Assembly: GCA_033063855.1 (NCBI GenBank)
Contig: CP093830.1
Span: 9,548,854-9,612,853 of the forward strand
Length of the DNA stretch: 64,000 nucleotides
From: Smittia aterrima
Taxonomy: Eukaryota; Arthropoda; Insecta; Diptera; Chironomidae
Reading direction: 5' to 3'
Positions within the stretch are counted from its first letter, which is position 1. Each line of letters starts with the position of its first letter. Under the pieces are notes generated by a model. It was given only the letters and a program-made list of their open reading frames with translations. It was not told where the DNA came from and made no database searches. Of the stretch, positions 1-12,200 are shown in pieces. Both the position numbers and the translations under genes were made by a program.

Positions 1-190
1 ACAAAAAAAGCCAGAAGTTTGATGGAATTTTTAACGTCTTATGAAAGAAAACAAAACAAAAAAAAAAGATTTGCTTTTATGAAGTTTACGTGCAGTGGGA
101 AAAATCTTCGCGGAGCTGTGGAATAATAATTTATGGTGCATTTGAAATCAAATTGAATTTTCTCGCTAACTCGAAGGGATCGAAATCGAA

Positions 191-260
191 ATGCCTCATT
201 CGAGTGAGACGTCGACCAACTTGAGTCGACCCGGCAGTGGATTAAGTCTGAGTGTTTTAG
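191..260 (+). CDS. rols: rols coding exon 1 (start codon)
   Basis: ATG at 191 follows a favourable insect context (CGAAATG). An in-frame TAA at 167-169 blocks any extension upstream. The exon encodes MPHSSETSTNLSRPGSGLSL plus three residues and ends TTTTAG|GTTGGT in phase 1, which is the phase the RING exon needs; the split codon becomes Asp. The nearby GTAAAG donor at 265 looks better but would give the wrong phase. No protein comparison was possible, so this exon rests on phase and composition. Confidence 0.6.
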
Positions 261-3200
261 GTTGGTAAAGTTATTTTAATTAGTTTTTACTTTTTCGCTG
301 CTGCTGCTGAGGTTGCTGCTTTGAAAGGAGGGGAGGTGTGCATAAATTAAGTGAATCGATTGGCAGACAGCTTCTGAAACTTTCTCAGCCACTTGGAAGC
401 TCTTTGGCACATCATAAATGTTCCCACGTTAACAGCAAGCCTTCCCTATCCACTCCACTTTCTGTGGGAAAACAAGTCAAGCCTCTTTCAATTACGAGAA
501 GAAAAGCTTAAACGCGCCAATTTGTTAGTAATTCGGCTGTTTAAATAGTCTGTAAGACTCATTATGCAATTAAGGTGAACCATCCGATTCGGCGAAAGTT
601 AAACTTAAGTCTCCGACGATGGTCATGAATCACTGTATGGCCAGCAATTTTTATCGTTTCTTAAAAAAATTAGTTTTCATTGACATTTCATCTGAAGAAA
701 TAGATTGAAAAGATTATGAGGTCATCGAAATTGAAAAGCCATTTTTGGAAATCGCAAGCTAACGAGTTTAATGTCGTGTTGTGACAAAATGTAAGAGTTT
801 CACTTTCAATCAATGTCCCTCAGTGCTTGAAAGAATGTGAAGGCGTCGCTGTTATCAAAGTTTTGTTGTTGAAATTCTAAATTGCGATTCATCAAAGTCA
901 TCGAAGGAAAAAATAACAATTCGAGTCGTCGAGTGACTTTGTTGCAGTCGTCGTCGTGTCACATAAATTCACATTTCCCTCGTTTTATGACAATTTTATA
1001 GCTTTCACCTCAGTTGAGCTTTATTCAAAAGTCGTTACTCGAAGATTGTTCCTCGTTAGATAAGTCGCTCAATAAAATATCCATGCAGGTGTAATTGTTT
1101 GAGTCTGTGTCGTTGAGAAGAACGAGAAGGAAGCAAAAGAGCTTTTCTGCCACGAATTAAATAAATTGCCACATTTGCGGCCAATCAAACGACCACCATC
1201 GGCATTCGAAATGGCATAAGAAACTAATGGGAACGATTAGTTGAGCGCAGGGAATGTTTAGAAAGATATTTGATGGGAAAACGTTTCGTGATTTTTGCTC
1301 CAATTCTTTTCTGGATTCGTCTGGAGATCTTTTCTTTTTTTAATGAGTCGAAGTCGTTCCCATCAACAAATTATAGCCCTTTGTCGTCAGAATAAGAATT
1401 CGAGGGCAGCAACGTATTTCAATAGAAAAAAGAAACTCTCGCGAATGAGTTGTCTCGAGGTTGCAAAGAAGGAAGCCTGAGAACTAAGAAGAGACTGAAA
1501 TAATCAGTGAAAGTCGTTCAAGGAGAGAATCAAAGGAATTTCAAGGTGCATCGAGTGAAGCACTTTCGAGCCCGTAATCAACGGACGTTCCTTCACTATC
1601 TTCTCTCTCTCTCATAAAAGCGAAATCATTTCCGTCGAGAATCATTTCTTCGATTGAAAGCAAAGACGAAGAAGAGAAAAGCCACAAAACCGTCAGCAGA
1701 CCGACGATGATATTCAGAAATTGACGGAATTCGTGAGGAACCATAATAATTATTGTGAATATGAAGCGAAAATGAAAGAAACGACGAGACGATTTAACGG
1801 AGCGAACAAGAAGGAATCTCGCGAACAGAATAAAAGAGAGAGAATGAAAATTGGATCATAAAATGTGTCTTTAGATGATGATGCTCCATTAAAGCATTTT
1901 TGCGTGAAGCGATATGAGAGAGAAAGACCAACAGAAAGAACAATGTAAGCAAATTATGATTTTTAACAAGAACTCCAAGAATAGTAAGGCTTCATTGAGA
2001 CGCGGGGGGAAGCAACGCTGATTTAGTGTGTCAGGGATTGAACGCGGTCGCTTCTTAACGGTCTCATCATGCATCCATCAAGACGAAGTCATGCTCTAAC
2101 AGGCCGTCGTCGCTCGATGATATCTGAAACTGGAAGAGAAAATGATACGTTATATGGCAATTTTATTTCTCTCGTCTTCATTCTGCACAGCGCTAGTTTT
2201 AACTTAATCACATTGCGATCCGGAGCATACGAAAATTGCCGTGCAAGCGAGCTCAGTGATTTATTATTTGTCTCTGTGTTAGCGAAATATTGTTAGGAGC
2301 GTCAAATATCGCTGATTTCCTGGAACGAAACTGCAACGCCCCGGCGATCGCTTCACATCGAGAGAATATAAAAGAAAACTGCATCAATGAAATGAAGTGA
2401 AATCGCAGACCGAACGATGACGAAGAACTCTCAGAGTTTTCATTAAAAGTATCTCTGAATGAACGTGAAGTTTTCGACGTGCGTGGGAAGCTTGTTGCTC
2501 TCTCGTAACGTTTTTTTTTTGCAGTTCATTCATGAATGAAATTTGCTTTCTGCCGATTAATGTGTGCCACATGTTTTGTTTGCTATTGAAATGAGAAATT
2601 CTTCTTTTGAACAACCCGAACAAACATTTGGGACGGTTTTCATGTTTGCATAACTGACCTGTCGTTGTGAACAAGCTGCTGAGTCTTCCTCTACTTTCGT
2701 TCATTGAAATCTTTTTGCAGTCATGAGAAAATAATTTTTCTTCACCTCAAACGAACAGAACTCGAAACAACTTACTCTGCTGTGCACTTAGCTGAGATCA
2801 TAATGAACAACATCAGCACTTGGCTGAAGGTCAATGAGTTTTCGATAAACTCAGTCGCGATTCTGAATTATTCTAATGCCACGGAAAAATATAAATTGCA
2901 AAACCCTATGTGAACAAACTGAGGAAAGATAAACAAATCTTTTCAACGATTTAGCATGTTCGAGTCTGCCTGAGTGGGAGACATCCATCAAGTCCGTGAG
3001 TTCCAATTAAAAACATTTGAATATAACGACAAAGCTCCCGACTGTCCCCCACCTCCGTGTTTCTCATTGTACTCCGTTCTCGAGTCGTTTTCTCGAGTAG
3101 TTTCTTATGAATGTTCGATTTTACAGATTTCAAAGGCAGAGTTGAAATTGCACTTTCAATTTTTTTTCCTTTCATTGCAATCCGCTTGCTGGCTAAACAG

Positions 3201-6200
3201 ACTTAAAGGTGTGCAAGAGTTGACTTTGCGGAATTCAAACACTCACACACGATCATCAGGTTTGCTTTCCATCACTCGCCTCACCGAAGACTTCTTCGTA
3301 TTGTGTTCAGAGATTATTTTCTAGCGACAACTCTAGCTACGGGTTACAACATCACGTTCAAGTGTCGAGTCATAAATCAATTTACACTTAGTCTTCTAAA
3401 TGCGATGATTAGTTTGAGGAAACTCGATATCGGCAGTAAATTACTTGAAAAGAGGAAAATAATTTGCGTTAAGCACGCGAATTTATGAGACAAATATTTA
3501 GTTTGTTGTTGTTGAAAGAATGCACTCAGATGACTCAATATTTATGGCAAATAATTTCTACCTGTTGATTTGAAATATTGTTTCTTACCCTTGTCTATTT
3601 ATAAGCACCCGAGAGTTGTTTCGTTGTTGTTTAAACGTGGGAAAACATGAGAGAAAGAAAGGTTTCCACGAACGTGACGATCCTTCGGCTCAGTTTGAGA
3701 CAAGAGAGTCACAGTCGGAGAAAGATTTTATCTCTCGTAAATTGTACAATTTTATTCTTTTCCGCAACTCTTGCATTTCATTAAATTTAAATCTAAATTT
3801 ATGCTCCCCATTTAATTGCATTACTGTAGCGACAACAATTGAGCGATATAGAGTTACGAGATGTCTTAAATCAAAGACAATTTATTTTCATTTTCGTGCA
3901 TTTCTCGAGCTTTATTTCGACTCGTTTACGATGCTAGGGCAAGTGCGGAAATTCCGTGATTGAGTGAAACTTCAGTTTGATCTGAGACTTTTTTATTTGA
4001 CACCGATAATGAACAAACCCCAACAATTAAACAAGATACTTTAATTAAGAAGGTCATAACATATGCTTGCGGCAATAAAAATTTAAAGTTCCCTCATTTT
4101 TCGACATGTCCATTAAAAAACTTTTCTCTGATTTATTGTTCAACGATCTCTCGTTTTATTGCGCAGGTCATCGCGGTGGATGCCATTAAGCCAATTGCAA
4201 TTTGTACATTTAAAACAATTAATTTCGTCTTTTATGCATTTCTTATGTGAGGAAATATTTTTACTTATCGCATCAGCATAAAAGATTAAAGACAAAACGA
4301 CTTGTGATGTTGAAAAGTCTGTCCAAGGTTTGCGAGATTTCAATCAATCGCATCGCGCGACTTAAAAGTTAAGGTACACATAATGAAGTAATTAAAAGTT
4401 GAATTATTTATAAGTCCTAAAGCAGTCTTTAATTACAATCAATGCTAATTAATTGGGTACACAAAGCGATGCATAACAACTGGAAATCTCTGAAGAATAA
4501 AGCGAGCAGCGGGAGAAGAAGAAAACAATTTTAATGATTTCAAATCGATTTCGATATTTCTTTTGACTCGCTCAGAACCGATCTCCACTGTTTATGCTAC
4601 TTGCATAATTAATAAAAAATGTGGAAGGTGACTTCCATTAATTTGAGCTCCTCTTAGATGTTTTCCACTATTTTCATTATTAAGTCTTAAAAGGTTGAAT
4701 CCATTTCTTAACCATCAGCTTACTCTGACAGCGCTGACCTTATTGCGCTTTACTCGAGTAAGAGAGAGAGATGAAGAAAGAAAAAAAATGTTTTCAATTT
4801 TGACGATCGCTGCTCAACATTTTATCAATCAATCAATTTTAACAGACACTCTCAGTCTCTCCCTAGCATTAAATTAACAATTAGATTACACAATCTCGTC
4901 ATGGATTTCGCTTTTCGTCTGTTTTGTGTATTCAGCGGCAGGGCAGTTAATTATGAATTAGTCGAGACAAGGGAAAAAATGTTGCTCTCGCGAAGTGATT
5001 TTCAGCAATTTCGCTTTTATGGACAGAGCTCGGCCCCCTTCTGGGTTTGTTGTCTACATTGATTACTCGTTAGCGCTTACTCCGTGACCCACTTCGCCAA
5101 TTAAAACGGAACAGTTTCCGCAACATTCCTGAAACAGTTTTCAATCGACTGTTAATTTAAGAAGAGTTCGATCGCTGTCAGAATGGAATGAAAGCTCATG
5201 CGGTGAAGCTGGAATCTTCAGGAGCACATTCCGAATTTCTTGTTTTGATTCCGTTTCGCTCTACCGCGGTTTCGTTGGCTCATAAAGAATGCAAATTACT
5301 GCTGATAAACAAAAGCAATTTAAAGCTGCAAAATAGCCACACACTCGCCTTGAAAATATATTTTTTTTATTGTCGTCGAGATCATTTTGGTTTCCATAAC
5401 ATTTCGCACAGACCGTAAACTTTGTGACACCTACCGGAGTTGTAGAGAATGGAGCTTTAGACACATCTAAATGCCCGTAGACGGTAGTGAATGCGTCAAT
5501 TTGACGCCTACGCTGATGTTACAATTCGTAACTTACAACTTCATTACCCTAAACAGTTAAACAGTCTCTTGCGTGTAGTCAAGCGATAGATCGCTAAGTA
5601 AGAACGTCTGTCATCGACTCTTTTTGGTGCGTTTGCTAAGAGCGTGGTCAATGAAATTGAAAGTGAGAATTACGAACGACACAAAGCGTATTTGAACATG
5701 ATTTCATGAATGAAATGAGTAACGATACAAAATGATCACAACCCACATGAACGTTCGTTCACTATTTCAATTTCCGATGGTTTTATTTATTTTTTTGTCA
5801 ACGAAACGCGAAGAGTTTCGTGTAAATTGGACGATTTCGCGGTCGACTGAATCTCGTTGGAATGATGTCATAATTTATTTTTATCGAATCTGCTTTAGTG
5901 TAAAACTATCAAGTCATAACTTACTGTCGATGAAGTCGAAGTAGCCCCAGGAGCACAAAATTAATAAAAAAAAAATGTTGAGAGTCATTCAGGCGAGACC
6001 TGCGCAACGATTGTGTGATTGAAGTCCAACAAGGAAACTTTAATTAAATATTCACAGTCAATTGAACGGCTATCGACTGAGTCACGCAGTCTATCATCTC
6101 GATTTTCGCACCGCTCAAATCTAATTATCGTCTTTTTCGATTCGTTTCAGACTTAGCAGCAATTAGAAAGATTCTCGAAAACGAGACAGGTGGGACAACA

Positions 6201-9200
6201 TGTCCAAGTTGTTCGTTACCATTCGACAAAGGCAAGAAGAGAAAGCTTATCGACACATGCGGACACGATCGTTGCTACTCTTGTATGTTCAAAAACGAAT
6301 CATGTACGATTTGTGCCAATGCGCACAGACATCAGCGACAGGAGGCGCAGCGTGAAACATCAACTGGTAAGTCGAGACGCACGAAACTCATCCGATTGGA
6401 ATGGAGCTCAATCCGCTCCAATTTCGTGGAATTTAGCACGCTTTTACAAATCGTTAATGATTATTCATGCTATCGCGAATTGCAAATGGTCAAAAAAATT
6501 GCACTTAACTGTTTCGCCTTCGGATCGGATCAGAAACGTTTGTGATGAGATCAACGCTCTAAAGTGTCAGATTAAACATTTGTTTTGCTTTCTCGATGAG
6601 CACGTGGACAGAGAAATAAAATATCTTTTGACCTTTTTTTTGCAGACTTTCAACAGAGGAAAGCAGCTTTGCTCAGCGGATACGATACTGGCATCGGCAG
6701 CACGACGACTATCGGCTCACCACAGCCCATTTGTCGATCACAGGTGAAAACCAACGGCTGTTTCGCCAGCTATAGATCACAGGTAAGACGAGAGAGCTTT
6801 AAATTAAAATCGATTTGTTAATGTTGATCCCGCGGTTGGACAAACGATTCGCTGCTAATTCCCGCCGATCGTAACAAAATGTTTTTTCAACACATTCCCA
6901 AATTGACCATAATGATACGATCAATAACTCGACATTCACAATTTGCTCTCTCTCCTCAAGTCCTCACTCTCCAGGCCGATCTTGTGATTGACAATGTAAA
7001 TAGAGATTTCAAAGTGGAGTCTTTATGTTGCTATTAGAGATATCATTAATCAATTTCCATTTTGTCGAATGCGGCAAAATATTTAATAATTTAATGAAAA
7101 GGCTTTCGGCAAATGAAAAGCAAGAGAAAGTCTGACTCTTTTTTGTCTAAAGATCGCGATTGAGTGATAAGTTGAAGTGGAATGGAATAAAATGTTTCAG
7201 AAAATTAATTAAAGTTGTCATTAGATCGTTGGATTGAGAGGGTTAGAAGGCAAGATTGACGAGATAAATGATCAGATTTCTGTTTTTTCTTCTTCTTCTT
7301 CTCAATGTACTCGATTTAGTGCTCGCGAATCGCTTGTGTGTCATCATATCGCGATGTCCATAAACATAAGAGAATGTAATGATTAAAGCCATTTAAGTAG
7401 CAGTTCTTTCTTCTTTTATGGCTTTCTTGACTTCTCGCTGGTCGCTCGCAAACCGATATCAAACAATAATCATAATAATAAAGGAGAATTGGAACCTGAT
7501 TGAACGTTGGCTTCGATATTGAAGCAGCATTCGAGCGGAAAAAGCAAAAAGAGCTTAACTTCTGTTCATTTGTGAGGCTTCGAGGTTGGAACGAGATTGT
7601 CAGTTCGGGAACTCACAAGTGACGAACCTTTCAATCGTCCCTCACATTCGTTTTCCAAAAAAGTCTCGTAATTGCACAACTCGTCTCTTTGGACGACTGC
7701 AATTTACTTTTACCGAAATAATTACTTTCGACATCTCGTTCGACGCTCAATCAAACGTCACAATGAAAAATGACGGTGTTAAGATAATTAGATTATAAAC
7801 ATGTCTTTCACGGTTTACGAGAGAAAATTGGCTGATCACATGATGGAAGATTAACGCGCGCATAAAGTGATTTTTTCTAATGCACCATAAATTAAAGTTT
7901 CTACACGACTGCGCGTACAGTTTGCGGTCGTTAAGACAATTAATTGTCAATGCCCCGAAGGCGAATGTCGTGATTGATTATTTGCTAATGACTCCAGTTT
8001 CTCTGTTGGCTTGTAATCTTGAGACATTTTGAGAAGAAGGATTGCGAGGCGCAAGCGCTAATGTCCATTTTGACATTGAGGAAGTTTTATGGAATAATTT
8101 CTTGTCGATCTCTGATCAGAGCTCATTAGCTGAGCTTTTACTCAATTATACGAAAGAAATTCAATGTCAGAGTTCCCATCCATTTATCATTTCTTCGCCG
8201 GCCGCTTCTTGGACCCACTCGAGCGAGTGTGTCATTAATTTCTGTGGGATATGAAAACATTTTAATCCGCTCCAAAAATATTGACACTTTCAAGTCGACA
8301 CGATAGCTTCTGCCTCGTAAAAGGCGAGGAAAAAGTTATAATTCCAAATATTTGAACAATACTTTCGTTCAAGTAAACATAAATCAAGATAAGCGCTCTA
8401 CTCGAACGAGAGTCTCGAAGAATGTTAAATTTATAACATGAACCTTCGTCTTCGATTCTGTTTTACATTTGGTCGATTTAAAGTAAACTTTATGAGCCTC
8501 CTTCCTTTTGCTTTATCGAATCGCAAGCAAACAGACCGAGATGATGCACCGAGCCCCTTTAAAAAAAGAAGTCTTCGATGTCTGAGGGAATTGGGAAAGA
8601 GAGTTTCAATCATGACTCAATGCCTTATTGCCATGTTTGGTAGTTCAACTTACTATCTTGATTCTCGTTTGACGAGTGATAAATTGTGTTTTGGTTCGAA
8701 GAATGAAAATAAAATAATTAAACTCTTTCTCTCTCTTTCTTTCTTTTCAGCCCAATTCACAAGCTTTGCAAAGCAAGCCGCCGAAATGTCCGCAAAACTC
8801 ACTTTCCCATTTGAGAGGCTTGGTCGATGTCAGTCCGAACATGATAACGACAAAAGCTGAGATCTGTGCTACGCCGCCACAAAATCGTAAACGATTCTTT
8901 ATTCCTAAGCACTTGAGAAGTCCATTCGGAATTTACAAGAATCGCGCGAGCAATGGAAGTAGCGCTGGCTCAGAACAGAATTACACATTCTCAGGTAAAT
9001 CAAAGCTCTTCAATCTCTTTCATCATCACAACACTTCATCTTCAATTTCTCGCGAAGAATTTTTGCATAAAAACTTTACGGGAATTTCATCCATGAACTC
9101 ATCGACCAACTCAGAATCAGCACTCCTTGCAAACACGTCCCCCACTCAGTCGATAACCAAAGTCAAACATCGAGATAACAAAGAAAATAAATTGCAACGG

Positions 9201-12200
9201 TTTAGCGGAGCGGTTGCAAACGCTTTGAACGGCGGTACACTTGTGTTCGGAAAGATCAAATCGCTGTGGTCGCACAGCAACACAGTCGGGCTGAACATCT
9301 TAGCTGACTCTGATCGACTTCAGCCGAGCAAGAGCAAAGAAAATTTAGGTCTCGATTCTCACTTCTCGTTTTGTTTTCGAGTGTTTGATGTGATTTCTTT
9401 TCCTTTTGCATGCGACGATGATTTCACCGTTTTTCTTTTTGATTTAATCGTGATTGGCTTTCCTTTGAAAGTTACTGTTTGAGTTTTTTTTTTATTTATT
9501 TTGATTTGCTGCACGATCTCTTTGGGACAATTCATAAGTTACAAGAATATTTGGGACGTCACTTATGAATGAACGCTCAATCAATAAAAAAAAAGCTTTC
9601 AATCCTTTACTCAACGTTCACTTTCATTCAATCAGATGACGAAGGCGGTAATGTGAAGTCAACGAAGTCAAAGACGATGAGGGATGACGAACTGCAGGTG
9701 CGATTGGGCTTGTTCCTCGAGAATAATCACAATCAAGGCCGAACGAAACATAAACAGTCGTTGAGTTCGTTGGGATCGAATAACACGAGTCCGCTTTCAA
9801 CACTGACGAATTCCTCAGAAGCCGATATGTCGCGCGGTTCAATGCATGACAAATCTCAGGCATCAAAGCGAGGCTGCGAATCGATTGGCTCGTTACTTTC
9901 TGTGTCGATCTCTGAACACAGCAATGCTTCTTCAAACTCAATGGGAAGACGTCATTCACTCGCTGGTAAGAGTTTAATTTCATTTTTAATCTCCAACGCA
10001 ATTTAATTGAAATCTCATTTTAGGAAATCAAAATCAGATTGAAGCTTTGGATGAGTTTGGACAGTTCAAAGCTAGAAAATCTGCTGCGAGACGATCAGCT
10101 CGATCTGTTCAACTTAGTTCACCAGTCGATCCAAAAATCCGTTTTGCGCAATATCGACAGACTGCTCAATTGCCACTTAAGCCTTTGTTCTTTGAAGTGC
10201 CTCACCAAGAAGCTGATCCAATTTTTGTTGGACGGCATTGGCTTGTTCGAGAGATTTCAACAGCAATCACAGTGAACGAATGTCGTGGCGTTCTGATCAA
10301 TGGAAATCTCGGAACTGGCAAGACGATGTTCATGCTGCAAATGGTCGAATACTCTTGCTTTGGTCGTAAGAAGGATTGGATGATTCAAGAGCATGACGGA
10401 ATCTACAGTCAAGCGAATCTTCCCAATGAGAGACTTCGTCAATTAGCTGGACACGTTGTCGCTTATCATTTCTGTCAAAGCGATAATAGTCCAACATGTG
10501 CTGTCCCCGACTTCATTCACTCGTTAGCCGCTCAACTTTGTCAAGCACCTCAACTTTCAGCTTACAACGAATTTCTGTTAAACGAGCCTCACTTACAAAA
10601 TGTGCTTAGCATCAAGGAGTGCATCGCTGACCCTCAACGTGCACTTAAAATGGGAATTCTTGAACCTCTCGACCTGCTTAAGAGACAAGGGAAGATTTTA
10701 AGTCGATACTGTATCATTTTAATTGACGCACTTTGCGAGTCTGAATATCATCGTCCGGATTATGGTGACACAATCACATCTTTCCTCGGAACAATGAGTC
10801 ATTGCTTCCCACAATGGTTGAAGATTGTTGCAACAGTTCGATCGCAAATGGTCGAATACACTAACAGCTTGCCATTCACAAAAGTCACTCTCGACAATTG
10901 GCTAAACGATGCGATGCAGAAAGATATTTTGGATTACATTGTCCTTCGACTGAATCACAGTCCTTCGATTCAAAATAACATCAGTCACATGTCATCGAAC
11001 GGAACATTGTCAGCAAGTCGCGAAGGACATTCGGGAAAGTTTGCGCAACATCTCTTATCGTTGAGTAAAGGCTCGTTCCTCTTCGCTAAGCTCACTCTCG
11101 ATCTCATCGAAAGGGGAAGTTTGGTGCTCAAGTCGAACAGCTTTAAAGTTCTTCCGGTTACTCTCTCGCAAATCTTTCTTCTAAGCTTCAATCTGCGATA
11201 TCCAACACAAAGTGCATTCGAAAAGGTTGCTCCAATTCTTGCCGTTTGCCTTGCTGCTCTTCATCCTCTTACTCTCCTCGAAATCTTTCATTCAATCAAT
11301 TCTCTGGTTGTGGAATCGCCACTCGAATGGAATGAGTTTCTCAATCGCTTTAAGATGCTCGCGGGATTCCTCGTCAAACGCATTGACAACACTTACATGT
11401 TCTTCCATCCATCGTTCAGGGAGTGGTTGATATTGCGACGAGACGAAGGAGAAAGTTCGAAGTTCTTGTGTGATTTACGAACTGGACATGCAGCGATTGC
11501 TTTTAGAATGTCGAGACTTCAAGCTCCATTAGACTCAGAACAAGCTCTCGAGCTTTGTCATCATATTTTGAAAGCTCACATCTACAGAAATCCACCGTCG
11601 AGTCAGTCACCACGAGACCTTCAAGCTTATTGGGTAACGAGTGCAGCAAAATGCGTTTCGGCGACACTTTGTGCATTGCGCAATGTCTACAGTCCCAACT
11701 TGAAAGTATCGAGACTTTTGCTTCTCGCTGGAGCGAATCCAGATCATTGCACAAACTTCTTTGGAGATGCACCGCTCCTTTGCATTGTTGCGCATGAAGG
11801 AATCATCGGCATGGTCAACTTATTACTGGAGTTTGGAGCTGATGTGGAGAAAACAAACAGTCAAGGCTGCACACCTCTCATTCTCGCATCAATCAAAGGT
11901 CATTACGAGATCGTTCAACAGTTGGTGTCTTCTGGAAGTTCACTTGGTCAAGCTGACACTCAAAAGCGATGCGCTTTAGTCCACGCTGCTCTCAACGGTC
12001 ACAGCCACATTGTTAAATATTTACTCGCTTGCGACTGGTTGCCACATGAAACGAGAAACGACTCAACTTTGATGAACAGTTCGAAGCAAGCGTTAGTTGC
12101 TGCAGCAAGTAGAGGCCACACTTCAATCGTTGAAGAACTTTTAATGACTTTGCCAGATTTAGAAGTTGACGCTGTTGATTATATCACTGGAGAGAGTTCA

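Noticed and set aside
6190..6747. 185-codon ORF overlapping the rols RING exon
   Set aside because: It is out of frame with the RING and spans a well-defined intron and exon 3.
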